From Alteromonas sp. LOR (GTDB lineage Bacteria > Pseudomonadota > Gammaproteobacteria > Enterobacterales > Alteromonadaceae), in contig NZ_JQFW01000027.1 in assembly GCF_000753865.1 (NCBI RefSeq), positions 1 to 64,000 on the forward strand: a DNA stretch of 64,000 bases. Reading direction: 5' to 3'. Made by a program: the position numbers and the translations under genes. Of this stretch, positions 44,511-54,920 are shown piece by piece. The notes beneath the pieces are model-generated. The model searched no databases and was not told the DNA's origin. It was given only the letters and a program-made list of their open reading frames with translations. How positions within the stretch are numbered: position 1 is the first letter of the stretch; each line of letters starts with the position of its first letter.

Positions 44511-44562
44511 ACGTATAAACGACGACGGTGTTAATGGAAAAAGCAGCACCGACCATAATCAC

Positions 44563-44620
44563 ACTAAAAATAGCAGCACTAAAAATAGCAGCACCAAAAT
44601 AGCAGCACCAAAATAGCGGT
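44563..44620. repeat. 14-15-bp tandem repeat, four copies
   Basis: Two exact 15-bp units ACTAAAAATAGCAGC and two 14-bp variants (ACCAAAATAGC...), beginning 52 bp after the preceding stop codon. Confidence 0.85.
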
Positions 44621-44748
44621 ACCAACAGCCGCAGAAGAGAAGGTGGTTCTAAAGATGAATAGCTGCGCAATTCTTAGCCTAATTGATTATGTAAATTTTA
44701 TAGTTTTAGCCTAATATCTAACTCTCTTAAACACGGACTAGGATTAAG

Positions 44749-46452
44749 ATGAGTTTGCAAAAGTCAGCGGCAACAGCTAAAGGCGTACATCAGGAGCCAC
44801 TAAAACCTGTTGCAATGGCTTTTTTCTTTTTATATTTTGCGCTTTCCTTTAGTCACTTCCTGTTACTTACTGAAGAATTTAAATGGGTGCTTATCACATC
44901 CGCATCCATAACCACTGTCATTAGCTTTACTCTTATGCTGAAAGCACAAAATCTTTCAAGTGTATGGCAGCGTTTAGGGATTGTTTCAATATTACTGCTT
45001 GGCACAACGAATAGCCTTTTACATTTATGGCACTCACAATCACCTGAACAAACAACCAATCTTTTTTTAGTTATTATTGCCAGCGGTATTGTTCTCTCGA
45101 ACAGGCTGCACTGGGTGTTATTGATACTGCTAAATTGGGCGGGGTGGTTAGTCATTAATTCAGTCGTCGAGATGTCTATGACGATGCATTTTTTCTTTGC
45201 ATTGGCTATGAGCACAACATTGAGCTGGTTTGCACATTTAGCGCGAAGAAGTTTGGTGAGTAAACAAGTGGAGCTGCTGCAAGAAAGGGATTTAGCGATT
45301 GCTCATGAGCATGAAGCAATAAAAGCAAATGAAGCAAAAAGTGCATTTCTTGCCAATATGAGTCACGAAATTCGCACTCCAATGAACGGTATTATTGGCA
45401 TGATTGAAATGATCAGCCGTACGTCTCCTAATGACAAACAAACGAAATTTATTAACACTGCTCAACGCAGTGCAGATTCATTGATGATCATCATTAACGA
45501 TATTCTAGATTTCTCAAAAATAGAAGCCGGAGAGCTGGCTATAGAAAATGTTGAATTCGACTTAGCGCAGTTCATGGACAACTTTGTGCAGGAACAAACC
45601 TTTCAAGCACAAGAAAAGGGATTGTGGCTTAAGTCAAAAGCCGCTGGTGAGAGTTACAAAAAGGTTGTGGGAGACCCTCATCGCCTAAAACAAATTTTTA
45701 ATAATTTACTGTCTAATGCCATTAAGTTCACAGAAAGCGGCGGTATAAACATTCAGTATAATGTAGTGAGCGAGGGAGATGCATTGTTATTGAATGTAGA
45801 GATTAGTGATACGGGTATTGGTATTAGCGAATCTGCCATGCCTGGACTTTTCGACTCTTTCTCCCAAGCTGATATGTCGACCACAAGAAAATATGGTGGT
45901 ACCGGGCTGGGGCTTGCAATTAGCAAGCAGCTTTGTGAATTGATGGGCGGCGAAATATCTGTTGAAAGCACACCTGGTCAGGGTTCTACGTTTAGGTTTG
46001 TGGTAAAGCTAAGTGCGCCTCTAATAAGCGAGGAAGCTAATAGCGTTATGCACGTCGAAACAGAACCACAATCTTTCGATTTGAATGTGTTATTGGCTGA
46101 GGACAACGCGATAAATCAACAAGTTATGTTAGCAATTTTAACTAACTTGGGAGTAGAGGTTGAGCTTGCAAACGATGGCGTTGAAGCGATAGAACGTTTG
46201 TCGAAACCAAGAGCGAAACATTACGACCTTATTTTTATGGACTGCCAAATGCCGAATGTGGACGGTTATGAGGCAACACGTCGTATTCGCGAGGGGCATG
46301 CAGGAGATGAAAACAAAAAGATACCCATCGTCGCGCTAACAGCCCATGCCATGGATAGCGAAAAGCAAAAATGCCTCGATGCAGGTATGGACGAATATCT
46401 CACTAAACCAGTAGATTTAGCATCGTTAAAGGCCATATTGGCACTGTACTAA
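44749..46452 (+). CDS. Membrane hybrid histidine kinase
   Basis: A 567-residue sensor kinase. About six N-terminal transmembrane helices (20-165) form the sensory part, with no periplasmic domain of note. A short coiled linker (165-195) follows. HisKA has the phospho-acceptor H206 in NMSHEIRTPMNG. HATPase_c (about 305-425) carries the N box NNLLSNAIKF, G1 DTGIGI and G2 GGTGLGLAIS. The receiver domain (445-567) has acceptor D498 in FMDCQMPNVDGYE. No Hpt domain and no cognate regulator lie adjacent. The ATG has TAGGA upstream. It converges with the CrbS-like gene, 32 bp away, without an obvious terminator between. Confidence 0.92.
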   Translation: MSLQKSAATAKGVHQEPLKPVAMAFFFLYFALSFSHFLLLTEEFKWVLITSASITTVISFTLMLKAQNLSSVWQRLGIVSILLLGTTNSLLHLWHSQSPEQTTNLFLVIIASGIVLSNRLHWVLLILLNWAGWLVINSVVEMSMTMHFFFALAMSTTLSWFAHLARRSLVSKQVELLQERDLAIAHEHEAIKANEAKSAFLANMSHEIRTPMNGIIGMIEMISRTSPNDKQTKFINTAQRSADSLMIIINDILDFSKIEAGELAIENVEFDLAQFMDNFVQEQTFQAQEKGLWLKSKAAGESYKKVVGDPHRLKQIFNNLLSNAIKFTESGGINIQYNVVSEGDALLLNVEISDTGIGISESAMPGLFDSFSQADMSTTRKYGGTGLGLAISKQLCELMGGEISVESTPGQGSTFRFVVKLSAPLISEEANSVMHVETEPQSFDLNVLLAEDNAINQQVMLAILTNLGVEVELANDGVEAIERLSKPRAKHYDLIFMDCQMPNVDGYEATRRIREGHAGDENKKIPIVALTAHAMDSEKQKCLDAGMDEYLTKPVDLASLKAILALY

Positions 46453-46484
46453 ATACTTAAGCGATAGGGGAGTTCTTACCGACT

Positions 46485-49400
46485 TTAGCTAAACGTCTGT
46501 TTTAACAATCGCTTGAGGGCACTTGGTTTTACAGGTTTTGGTAAATAGGCAAGGTTCATCTCTGCGGCTAAATCCCTTATCTCAGGGCTGCGGTTCGCAG
46601 TGATTAATATACGAAGGGCTGGTTTGTTAGGCTTGAGCGACTTTGATGATTCAGATAATGCTATTGATTGAAACGACGCTATTGATTGAAGTGACGCTAT
46701 AGAATCAGATGGCATGGAGTCCATTGACTGCAAAATGTCTGTGCCTGTTTCACCGAAGTTTAGATGATAGTCGGCTATAATAACGTCAGGTTTGTGTTTG
46801 AAAGCAGCAAGGGCGTCTTTCTTTCCTGTTGCGGTAATAACCTCAGCTCCCCAATCACTGAGAAGCGCCTGCATGGCTACCGTTACTTGCTCGTCGTTTT
46901 CAATAAGTAGAATTCGTTTATTTGTTAAAAACAGCGAGTGTGGATTCTCTTGTGTGGCGTCAAACTGTAGAGGGTTTGGTTCGGCCTCCATTCCTTTTCT
47001 CTGTATTGCGCTTGCAGGGTACTTAGGCACAGTAATGGCAAAGCAACTGCCTTTATGCAAAGCAGATTTCAGTGATACAGAGTGCCCGAGCAACTTGCAT
47101 ACCCCATCAACAATGGTTAATCCTAAGCCAATGCCCTGTGAACTATTGGGGTTTTCTAGCTGGTGGAATTCGCCAAAAATAGCTTCTTGTTGATGCAGTG
47201 GAATACCCGGACCTGTATCGTAAACGCATACATTCAATGCTTTTTCACCATTGGCGGTACATTGTCTTACCCCAATTAAAACACTGCCTTTTTGGGTGTA
47301 CCTTATCGCGTTAGACAGTAAGTTTTGTATCACTCTTCTGAAAAGGTGTTTATCGGTGTGTGTGTGACAGTGTGTTTTTACGTATTTTAATGAAATATCT
47401 CGTTGAGACGCGATAAGACTAAACTCCGTCACTAATGATGAAAGTACGTCGTCTACCGCGAAGGTCATCTTGTTAGGTTTGAGCACGCCAGAGTCTAACT
47501 TTGTCATATCTAGCAACATAGAAAGTAGCGTTTGTGCGTTATTGAGTGAATTTACTACGCCCTCAGACAAGCCCGATAATTCACTATTTTTCGTTTTCTT
47601 CTCTAGCATAGAAGCAAAGAGGGTTGCGGCGTTAAACGGCTGCATCAAATCGTGTCCTGCAGCGGCTAAAAATTTAGTTTTACTCTCATTTGCTGCATCA
47701 GCCTGTTGCTTGGCAAGCTGAAGCTCTTTCGTGCGTCGCATTACCCTCTGCTCAAGTTCCGATTTTGACTCTTTTAATTCATCTTGAATGGCGATGTATT
47801 CGGTAATATCGCTATAGGTAGTTACATAGCCGCCTCCGGGAAGGGGGGCGCCGTTAAGTTCTATAACCCTGCCATCATGTTGTTTTCGTATATATTTGTG
47901 GCGACTCCCTTCCAGCATAAACTGAACGCGCTTTTCTATTTCTTGATTAATGCGGCCATTTATCTCATCTACATCGGTAATGTCAGTATCTATGGTTGCT
48001 GAGTCTAGAGGCGTTGATTCTAAAGGCGTCGAATCTGCTGTTGCTGAAGTGCTGGTGTCGGTTTCGTTCCTATTGCGCCCTTGCTTCCCAAAAAGCCCTC
48101 GTTTGGCATTAAAGCTCAGTATGTCATGTATTGACATGCCGACTTTTAAAAAGCCTCTAGGGTAGCTGAACAGTTCAACGTAGCGTTCATTCCAAGCAAG
48201 TAAGTGCAGCTTTTCGTCAAGCACACTGATCCCTTGCTCTATGTTTTGCACAGACGACTGCAGCACCTCGTGATTGAATTGAAACGACTGAGAGGCTTCT
48301 TCCACCCAGTCTACAAGCTCGGGAAGTGAATCTGTGTTTTTATCGGCAATAGCGCCTAATAGTATACGAGCGCTTGGACCGCCAACTTGCGCTGCAAGAA
48401 GTTGCTCTACTCGTTGCAATAAGGTGTGATTGGCAAGCCCGTTAGCGCGAGCGTCAGAGACGTCGATGGAAAGTTGATTGATTAACGTGTCGTGACTCTT
48501 TTTATCTAACACTCTTTGAGTTAAAGAGACGATGTCACCCACGCGAATTTTTAAGTAGGGTGTGGATAAGGCCAAATTCTCACTGTCGTCAATATTGCCA
48601 ACTAGGTTGTGAGTTTGAGAGCCATTGGTACCTCGATGACCCACTAAGCCCCTTCTACTTATTAATCGTCGTTTATTGATTAAACTTATCAGGGAAACCA
48701 CCACATATACGGCGGCGTTGGTAATAAGTGAAACAATAAAGCCGATACCTAGCTGAGCATCTGTGGGCGGTGCATTAAAATAGTAACTAGACATAACGCT
48801 GGGGTAGAGCAGTAGTGCGCACCAACAAAGAAAGCCTGCACATAACCCGGCCAAAGCAGCAGCCTTAGTACTTTTTTTCCAATAAAGGCCAAACATCAGT
48901 ACGGGAAAGCACTGCCCCAACAAGGCAATGGCGATCACGCCACTTTTTACCAGTGGTGCAGCTTGGCTGACATTGAGGTGATACCAAAGGGCCACCGACA
49001 GCACTACCAACACGGTTAAGCGACGAATAACGAGTACTTTATTTGTCTCAAGCGTATGGTTTGGCTCGGTTCTTAACCTCGCTTTTATCCAAAGCGGCGT
49101 AACTAAGTTGTTGGCAATCATTATGCCTAGGGCAAGCGTGGCCACAATTACCATGCTGGTGGTTGCAGACAATCCTCCTAAAAACGCAATGATTGAGAGC
49201 AGCGTGTTTTCGGCAAAAAGGGGAAGCGCCAATACATAGGTATCTGAGCTTACGCTTTCAGGCAGCAGCATTTTGCCGGCCAGGGCCAAAGGAATGAGAA
49301 AAATGGTCATACCCAGTAAATATACGGGGAAAAACCAGCGGGCGGTTCGCAGTTCCCCTTCGCCGTTTAGCTCGACAAAATTCATATGAAATTGACGCGG

Positions 49401-50159
49401 CAGTACAAACATGGAGCAAACCCCAAGCATTACGTGAGTAACATAAACAAGGGGAGCGCTGTCGGCATAGATAACATCTCGCGCTTGTTCATGTACAGAC
49501 GCCTTTGAAATAAGGTCGAGCACACCGTCGAACATAAAATAGCAAACGAAAATACCAATACACCACAGCGCCACAAGCTTAAACACCGACTCAAATGCAA
49601 TAGTCATTAAAAGCCCAGGGTGCTTGTCAGTTAAGTTAAGGGTTCGCGTCCCAAAGATGATGGCAAAAATAGCCATCAACAGAGCCACATACATGCTAAC
49701 GCTTTGGCTGGTTTCGGCGGTATTGGGTGTGATCAGAGTAATACTCTTTGTAATGGCGTCGAGCTGCAAAGCGATGTAAGGAATAACTCCCACAAAGCAC
49801 AGAACGCTCACAAAAGCAGCGACAAGGTGAGAGTGCTTGTATCTCATACCAATCAGGTCAGCGAGAGAAGTGATATTGTGTTGCTGGCATAACCGACTGA
49901 TGTGCAGTACCACAGGAAATGCAAAAACCATGGTTAATATAATGCCCATGTAAGTAGGCACGATAGCCCAACCGTATTCTGCGGCTTGTGATGTGGTACC
50001 AAAAAACGCCCACGATGTGCAGTGAACGCCTAAGCCTAGGCTGTATAAAATAGGGTGCTGCCGATTGTCTTTGAGGTACCTTTCGCCCCAGAAGCCAATA
50101 GCAAACAAAATAAAAAGATACACAGCAACAATACTGCCTACCGACCAAATGCTGAGCAT
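46485..50159 (-). CDS. SLC5-fused hybrid histidine kinase, CrbS/MxtR-like
   Basis: A 1224-residue hybrid sensor. Residues 1 to about 510 are a sodium/solute symporter domain with about 13 helices. A cytoplasmic STAC-type linker (about 530-610) and a PAS domain (about 640-770, SVLDEKLHLLAWNERYVELF) follow. The HisKA has H836 in AAGHDLMQPFNAATLF. HATPase_c carries NLLSNAIRYT and GIGLGLTIV. The receiver domain has D1130 in IIADYHLNFGETGTDIL. This is the architecture of CrbS (Vibrio) and MxtR (Pseudomonas), which with CrbR/ErdR control acetyl-CoA synthetase. Low-complexity linkers (STPLESTPLDS; SLQSIASFQSIALSES) reflect short DNA duplications. ATG 50159 has GAGG seven bases upstream. Confidence 0.92.
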   Translation of the reverse strand: MLSIWSVGSIVAVYLFILFAIGFWGERYLKDNRQHPILYSLGLGVHCTSWAFFGTTSQAAEYGWAIVPTYMGIILTMVFAFPVVLHISRLCQQHNITSLADLIGMRYKHSHLVAAFVSVLCFVGVIPYIALQLDAITKSITLITPNTAETSQSVSMYVALLMAIFAIIFGTRTLNLTDKHPGLLMTIAFESVFKLVALWCIGIFVCYFMFDGVLDLISKASVHEQARDVIYADSAPLVYVTHVMLGVCSMFVLPRQFHMNFVELNGEGELRTARWFFPVYLLGMTIFLIPLALAGKMLLPESVSSDTYVLALPLFAENTLLSIIAFLGGLSATTSMVIVATLALGIMIANNLVTPLWIKARLRTEPNHTLETNKVLVIRRLTVLVVLSVALWYHLNVSQAAPLVKSGVIAIALLGQCFPVLMFGLYWKKSTKAAALAGLCAGFLCWCALLLYPSVMSSYYFNAPPTDAQLGIGFIVSLITNAAVYVVVSLISLINKRRLISRRGLVGHRGTNGSQTHNLVGNIDDSENLALSTPYLKIRVGDIVSLTQRVLDKKSHDTLINQLSIDVSDARANGLANHTLLQRVEQLLAAQVGGPSARILLGAIADKNTDSLPELVDWVEEASQSFQFNHEVLQSSVQNIEQGISVLDEKLHLLAWNERYVELFSYPRGFLKVGMSIHDILSFNAKRGLFGKQGRNRNETDTSTSATADSTPLESTPLDSATIDTDITDVDEINGRINQEIEKRVQFMLEGSRHKYIRKQHDGRVIELNGAPLPGGGYVTTYSDITEYIAIQDELKESKSELEQRVMRRTKELQLAKQQADAANESKTKFLAAAGHDLMQPFNAATLFASMLEKKTKNSELSGLSEGVVNSLNNAQTLLSMLLDMTKLDSGVLKPNKMTFAVDDVLSSLVTEFSLIASQRDISLKYVKTHCHTHTDKHLFRRVIQNLLSNAIRYTQKGSVLIGVRQCTANGEKALNVCVYDTGPGIPLHQQEAIFGEFHQLENPNSSQGIGLGLTIVDGVCKLLGHSVSLKSALHKGSCFAITVPKYPASAIQRKGMEAEPNPLQFDATQENPHSLFLTNKRILLIENDEQVTVAMQALLSDWGAEVITATGKKDALAAFKHKPDVIIADYHLNFGETGTDILQSMDSMPSDSIASLQSIASFQSIALSESSKSLKPNKPALRILITANRSPEIRDLAAEMNLAYLPKPVKPSALKRLLKQTFS

Positions 50160-50284
50160 TCATCCGCCTCATAAAAATCACTGATTTACGTTAACACGAT
50201 TTTCACAATAGTGAGCAGTATTGACGCTGATAATTATTTTTCGAAAAAAAATTAAATTCAAACCACAAAAATTGTGTGGTTACC

Positions 50285-50314
50285 CTTGATCGCTTACAAA
50301 CCAGCCCCATAAAT
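50285..50314 (+). promoter_or_regulatory. Sigma-32-like heat-shock promoter of grpE
   Basis: CTTGATC (50285-50291), a 13-bp spacer and CCCCATAAAT (50305-50314), close to the RpoH consensus CTTGAAA / CCCCATnT. It lies about 80 bp before the grpE ATG. Confidence 0.85.
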
Positions 50315-50395
50315 AAGCGCAACAGAGATATTCCTTTTGTTTAGTAATACTAGCAAATGGGTGTTGCCCAATTTAGACAATGTTTGGAGGTAGGC

Positions 50396-51025
50396 ATGAG
50401 CGACAGTCGCGACGTGCACGCAGATAAAGAAAACGCAGTTGATGAAACTGTGCAGGCTACTGAAGAAGTAGAAGTTGAAGGCCAGGCAGTAGAAGGTACT
50501 GACGCTCCTCAAGATGAAGCTACACAGCGCATTTATGAGCTAGAGACTGCTTTATCTGAAGCTCAAGCAACGATTAAAGAGCAACAAGACGGCGTACTTC
50601 GCGCTCGCGCTGATGCTGACAACGCTCGTCGTCGCGCTGAAGGTGAAGTTGAGAAAGCACGCAAGTTCGCACTAGAGCGTTTTGCTGGTGAGCTTCTGCC
50701 TGTTGTTGACAACCTAGAGCGTGCTATCGAACTTTCGGATAGCGACAATGAAGCGGTGAAGCCGCTGCTCGAAGGTGTGGAGATGACCCACAAAAGTTTT
50801 ATGAGCACTATTGAGAAATTTGGATTAAGCCTTATTGATCCGCAGGGCGAAACCTTTAACCCTGATTTGCATCAGGCAATGTCGATGCAAGAAAGTGCAG
50901 ACCACGCGCCGAACACAGTAATGGCAGTGATGCAGAAAGGTTATCAAATTAACGGCCGTTTGCTCCGCCCTGCCATGGTAATGGTATCGCGCGCGCCAAG
51001 CGGTGGTGTTGATACGCAAGCGTAA
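50396..51025 (+). CDS. grpE: Nucleotide-exchange factor GrpE
   Basis: A 209-residue co-chaperone that releases ADP from DnaK. An acidic, disordered N-terminus (1-45) precedes the long dimerising helix (about 45-100, [62 protein letters not shown]). The C-terminal beta-wing follows ([40 protein letters not shown]). ATG 50396 has TTTGGAGG upstream; an open frame extends to 50357 without support. It is the first gene of grpE-dnaK-dnaJ, behind a sigma-32-like promoter. The usual divergent partner nadK is about 18.6 kb away. Confidence 0.96.
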   Translation: MSDSRDVHADKENAVDETVQATEEVEVEGQAVEGTDAPQDEATQRIYELETALSEAQATIKEQQDGVLRARADADNARRRAEGEVEKARKFALERFAGELLPVVDNLERAIELSDSDNEAVKPLLEGVEMTHKSFMSTIEKFGLSLIDPQGETFNPDLHQAMSMQESADHAPNTVMAVMQKGYQINGRLLRPAMVMVSRAPSGGVDTQA

Positions 51026-51063
51026 GTTGAACAAACAACGCACAGCGAAATAAGACACAAAAA

Positions 51064-51081
51064 GTCAGTTTTTTTACTGAC
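51064..51081. other. Small hairpin between grpE and dnaK
   Basis: GTCAGT-tttttt-ACTGAC, 38 bp after grpE and immediately upstream of the dnaK promoter. No T-run follows the stem, so it is a weak or partial terminator at most. Confidence 0.4.
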
Positions 51082-51086
51082 AACTA

Positions 51087-51115
51087 TTGAAAATAGCGGG
51101 AATAACCCCACTAAT
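51087..51115 (+). promoter_or_regulatory. Sigma-32-like promoter of dnaK
   Basis: TTGAAA (51087-51092), a 13-bp spacer identical in length to that of grpE, and CCCCACTAAT (51106-51115). The dnaK ATG follows at 51151 after TCGGAGA. Confidence 0.85.
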
Positions 51116-51150
51116 TTTACAGAATTAAGAAACTTTTCGGAGACACGAAA

Positions 51151-53079
51151 ATGGGTAGAATCATAGGTATCGATTTAGGTACAACAAATTCATGTGTCGC
51201 AGTTCTAGACGGCGACAAACCACGCGTACTTGAAAACGCGGAAGGCGATCGTACAACGCCATCAATCATTGCATACACAAATGACGGCGAAACGCTTGTT
51301 GGTCAATCAGCGAAGCGTCAGGCAGTAACTAACCCTGAAAATACCGTATTCGCTATCAAGCGTTTGATTGGTCGTCGCTTTAAAGATAAAGAGGTACAGC
51401 GCGACATCGACATCATGCCTTACAAAATTGTAGAGGCTGATAACGGTGACGCATGGGTAGAAGCGAAAGGCGAGAAAATGGCGCCTCCTCAGATTTCTGC
51501 TGAAGTACTTAAGAAAATGAAAAAGACCGCTGAAGACTATCTTGGCGAAGAAGTGACAGGCGCAGTTATCACTGTACCTGCATACTTTAACGATTCTCAG
51601 CGTCAAGCAACGAAAGATGCGGGTCGTATTGCTGGTCTTGAAGTTAAGCGGATTATCAACGAGCCAACTGCTGCTGCTCTTGCCTACGGCATGGACAAAA
51701 AGCAAGGCGATAACATCGTTGCAGTATACGACTTAGGTGGTGGTACGTTCGATATCTCTATCATCGAAATTGATGAAGTAGACGGCGAGCACACATTTGA
51801 AGTACTCGCTACAAACGGTGACACCCACCTTGGTGGTGAAGATTTCGATAACCGTGTTATCAACTATCTTGTTGACGAGTTTAAGAAAGATCAAGGCATC
51901 GACCTTCGTAAAGATCCGCTTGCTATGCAGCGTCTTAAAGAAGCCGGTGAGAAAGCGAAAATTGAACTTTCATCTTCACAACAAACAGAGGTTAACCTGC
52001 CTTACATCACTGCTGATGGTTCAGGTCCTAAGCATTTAGCGATTAAACTAACTCGCTCTAAGCTAGAATCTCTTGTTGAAGAGTTAGTTAAAAATTCGCT
52101 TGGTCCACTTAAGCAGGCTATCGAAGATTCTGGTCTATCAGTAGGCGAGATTAACGATATCATCTTGGTTGGTGGTCAAACTCGTATGCCTTTGGTTCAA
52201 AAGTATGTAACCGAATTCTTCGGCAAAGAGCCACGCAAAGACGTTAACCCTGATGAAGCTGTTGCTGTAGGCGCGGCAATTCAAGGCGGTGTTCTTTCTG
52301 GTGATGTTAAAGACGTATTGCTTCTAGACGTTACTCCACTGTCTCTTGGTATTGAAACCATGGGCGGCGTAATGACGGCGCTAATCGAGAAGAACACGAC
52401 TATTCCAACGAAGAAGTCGCAAACGTTCTCTACAGCAGAAGACAATCAGTCTGCGGTAACAGTACACGTACTACAGGGTGAGCGTAAGCAATCAAGCGGC
52501 AACAAGTCTCTTGGTCAGTTCAACCTTGAAGGTATTCGTCCAGCGTCACGCGGTGTACCGCAAATCGAAGTAACCTTCGATCTCGATGCCGACGGTATCC
52601 TACACGTATCAGCAAAAGATAAAGATACGGGTAAAGAGCAGAAGATCACTATCAAAGCTTCTTCAGGTCTAAGTGACGACGAAGTAGAAAAAATGGTAGC
52701 AGACGCTGAAGCGAACAAAGAAGCTGATAAGAAGTTCGAAGAACTTATTCAGGCTCGCAACCAAGCTGACGGCATGATCCACGCGACTCGCAAGCAAATG
52801 GAAGAAGTTGGCGATGCACTAAGTGCAGAAGACAAAGCGCCAATTGAAGAAGCACTAAGCGCGCTAGAAACAGCGAGCAAGGGCGAAGATAAAGCTGAAA
52901 TCGAAGCGAAAACGCAGGAACTTATCCAAGCGTCTAGCAAGTTGATGGAAGCAGCGCAAGCGCAACAAGGCGCAGCAGCCGGTGCACAAGAAGGCGCTGA
53001 GCAAGAAGCTTCTGCAAAAGGCGATGACGATGTTGTTGACGCTGAATTTGAAGAAGTCAAAGACGAAGATAAAAAGTAA
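51151..53079 (+). CDS. dnaK: Hsp70 chaperone DnaK
   Basis: A 642-residue Hsp70 with the three signature patterns [25 protein letters not shown] and [14 protein letters not shown]. The ATPase domain covers about 1-385, linker [15 protein letters not shown] (about 390-403), then the substrate-binding domain and an Ala/Gln-rich lid. The C-terminus is acidic ([15 protein letters not shown]), as in proteobacterial DnaK. It works with GrpE and DnaJ encoded on either side. Codon use is strongly biased towards GGT/CGT/AAC codons, as expected for a highly expressed gene. ATG 51151 has CGGAG. A stem-loop follows the stop. Confidence 0.98.
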   Translation: MGRIIGIDLGTTNSCVAVLDGDKPRVLENAEGDRTTPSIIAYTNDGETLVGQSAKRQAVTNPENTVFAIKRLIGRRFKDKEVQRDIDIMPYKIVEADNGDAWVEAKGEKMAPPQISAEVLKKMKKTAEDYLGEEVTGAVITVPAYFNDSQRQATKDAGRIAGLEVKRIINEPTAAALAYGMDKKQGDNIVAVYDLGGGTFDISIIEIDEVDGEHTFEVLATNGDTHLGGEDFDNRVINYLVDEFKKDQGIDLRKDPLAMQRLKEAGEKAKIELSSSQQTEVNLPYITADGSGPKHLAIKLTRSKLESLVEELVKNSLGPLKQAIEDSGLSVGEINDIILVGGQTRMPLVQKYVTEFFGKEPRKDVNPDEAVAVGAAIQGGVLSGDVKDVLLLDVTPLSLGIETMGGVMTALIEKNTTIPTKKSQTFSTAEDNQSAVTVHVLQGERKQSSGNKSLGQFNLEGIRPASRGVPQIEVTFDLDADGILHVSAKDKDTGKEQKITIKASSGLSDDEVEKMVADAEANKEADKKFEELIQARNQADGMIHATRKQMEEVGDALSAEDKAPIEEALSALETASKGEDKAEIEAKTQELIQASSKLMEAAQAQQGAAAGAQEGAEQEASAKGDDDVVDAEFEEVKDEDKK

Positions 53080-53091
53080 GCTGTATTGATT

Positions 53092-53109
53092 AGCCCGGTG
53101 CGCCGGGCT
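53092..53109 (+). terminator. GC-rich hairpin after dnaK (partial terminator)
   Basis: AGCCCGG-tgcg-CCGGGCT, 12 bp after the dnaK stop, followed by only GTTT. It is a likely partial terminator or RNA-stability element that lowers dnaJ relative to dnaK. Confidence 0.65.
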
Positions 53110-53272
53110 GTTTAGCAGTTCAGGCGCATCAGGATTTTCTTGCTGCGCCTTTGTTGTGTAAATGACTTGTCGTTAGCGTATGAGCAGCGCAGGTGATTTT
53201 CACAACAGTCAGATGTAGATTTGACAGGCGATTTACATGGCTTGTCGACAATAAGTAGGGTAAGTAAACGAT

Positions 53273-54406
53273 ATGTCGAAACGTGACTACTACGAAGTGC
53301 TTGGAGTAGATAAAAGTGCTGGCGAACGCGAAATTAAAAAAGCGTATAAAAAGCTAGCGATGAAATATCACCCAGACCGTACTGAGGGTGACAAAGCACT
53401 TGAAGTAAAGTTTAAGGAAATTCAAGAAGCTTACGAGATTCTGTCAGATTCACAGAAACGTGCTGCTTACGATCAGTATGGTCACGCAGGCGTTGATCCT
53501 AACCGCGGTGGTGGTGGCTACGGCGGCGGTGCAGATTTCGGCGACATCTTTGGTGATGTGTTCGGCGATATCTTTGGTGGCGGCGGTCGAGGCGGTCGTC
53601 AATCTCGCGCTCGTCAAGGTTCAGACCTTCGATACAACCTTGAACTTTCGCTAGAAGAAGCGGTTCGCGGTAAGAGCGTTGATATTCGGGTTCCTGCTTT
53701 GGCAGAATGTGAAGTGTGTGATGGCTCTGGGGCTAAAAACGGTTCCTCGCCAAAAACATGCCCAACGTGTCACGGCAACGGCCAAGTGCAAATGCGTCAA
53801 GGGTTTTTCGCGGTTCAACAAACCTGTCCTACCTGTTCGGGTAAAGGCAAAATTATTGAAGATCCATGTAACAGCTGTCACGGGCATGGTCGCAAAGAAA
53901 AAACGAAAACCCTTAATGTTAAGATTCCAGCAGGCGTGGATACGGGTGACCGAATTCGCTTGTCAGGTGAAGGTGAAGCCGGTGAAAACGGCGCGCCAGC
54001 AGGCGATTTGTACGTTCAAGTACATATTCGCGACCACGAAATTTTCGAGCGTGATGGCAACAACTTGTACTGCGAAGTACCGTTAAGCTTTACCACCGCA
54101 GCCCTTGGTGGTGAGTTAGAAGTTCCTACACTCGATGGGAAAGTGAAGCTGAAAATAAGCCCTGAAACTCAGACTGGTCGTATGTTCCGCCTACGCAGCA
54201 AAGGCGTTAAGTCGGTGCGTACCGGCGCGCTTGGCGACTTAATGTGTAAGGTTGTGGTAGAGACACCAGTGAACCTTTCATCTAAGCAGAAAGAGCTATT
54301 GCGCGAGCTTGAAGAGTCTATGGGTAAAGCGTCAAGCAAACATAGTCCGAAGGCACAAGGCTTCTTTGATGGCGTTAAAAAGTTCTTTGACGACCTAACT
54401 AATTAA
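53273..54406 (+). CDS. dnaJ: Hsp40 co-chaperone DnaJ
   Basis: A 377-residue full-length DnaJ. The J domain has HPD at 33-35 in [10 protein letters not shown] Gly/Phe-rich linker (about 77-115, [27 protein letters not shown]) follows. Four CxxCxGxG zinc motifs ([32 protein letters not shown]) and the C-terminal substrate-binding domain complete the protein. It stimulates DnaK ATPase. The ATG follows GTAGGGTAAG. It is separated from dnaK by 193 bp with a partial terminator, and the transcript ends at the strong terminator at 54561. Confidence 0.98.
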   Translation: MSKRDYYEVLGVDKSAGEREIKKAYKKLAMKYHPDRTEGDKALEVKFKEIQEAYEILSDSQKRAAYDQYGHAGVDPNRGGGGYGGGADFGDIFGDVFGDIFGGGGRGGRQSRARQGSDLRYNLELSLEEAVRGKSVDIRVPALAECEVCDGSGAKNGSSPKTCPTCHGNGQVQMRQGFFAVQQTCPTCSGKGKIIEDPCNSCHGHGRKEKTKTLNVKIPAGVDTGDRIRLSGEGEAGENGAPAGDLYVQVHIRDHEIFERDGNNLYCEVPLSFTTAALGGELEVPTLDGKVKLKISPETQTGRMFRLRSKGVKSVRTGALGDLMCKVVVETPVNLSSKQKELLRELEESMGKASSKHSPKAQGFFDGVKKFFDDLTN

Positions 54407-54506
54407 ATTAGTCAGCTTTTTAGGTGTTAAGTTTCTGTCGTAATGCTGGTGAGGTTACACACCTCATCATGTTTAAAGGCTTAATAAAATAGCCAAAAAC
54501 ACAGCT

Positions 54507-54532
54507 CGGAAAGATAGCACGGAAAGATAGCT
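54507..54532. repeat. 13-bp tandem repeat after dnaJ
   Basis: Two copies of CGGAAAGATAGC(A/T) at 54507 and 54520, with degenerate AAAAAGA(C/T) continuations to about 54560. Confidence 0.7.
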
Positions 54533-54560
54533 CAAAAAGACAACTTAAAAAGATAATTAA

Positions 54561-54597
54561 AAAATGCCAGTTAGCCATGCTAACTGGCATTTTTTTA
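54561..54597 (+). terminator. Strong intrinsic terminator of dnaJ
   Basis: A 14-bp stem AAAATGCCAGTTAG / CTAACTGGCATTTT with a 5-base loop and a T-run, 154 bp after the dnaJ stop. Confidence 0.93.
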
Positions 54598-54920
54598 TCT
54601 GTAGCTACTGTCTATCTAGTTCAATTTGGCCTAATTATTTCCTCAATTCATACCTTTTGTCCTTACTTTCCTATATACAATAATTCTGATTTTATTGCGT
54701 CGCTTATGATTAAATTCATGAAATTGTTAGATAATTTTCACATTTAACACTGGGTGGTAATTTTTGGCTTCAACTAAAGTATAGGTTTGAATACTTATAT
54801 ATTGTTCAGCATGTTTTTGTTCTACCAATAATGGCGTTTAATACATCACATGCAGTCACGCAGCACTTGCAAAGACGCACCAACTTAAACCCTTTATTAA
54901 TTAAATCAGGAACTTTAACC

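Larger units (their letters stand above)
54407..54920. other. 514-bp interval after dnaJ
   Basis: Contains a 13-bp micro-repeat (54507-54532) and the dnaJ terminator (54561-54597). The right part is AT-rich and should hold the promoter of the DUF3718 gene. No gene is supported. Confidence 0.5.

Noticed and set aside
50357-50395. N-terminal extension of grpE
   Set aside because: The ATG at 50396 has an ideal TTTGGAGG, while the upstream ATG has none and adds residues not typical of GrpE.
52749-53060. A 103-codon leftward Ser/Ala-rich frame inside dnaK
   Set aside because: Shadow of the strongly codon-biased dnaK 3' end; no ribosome site.
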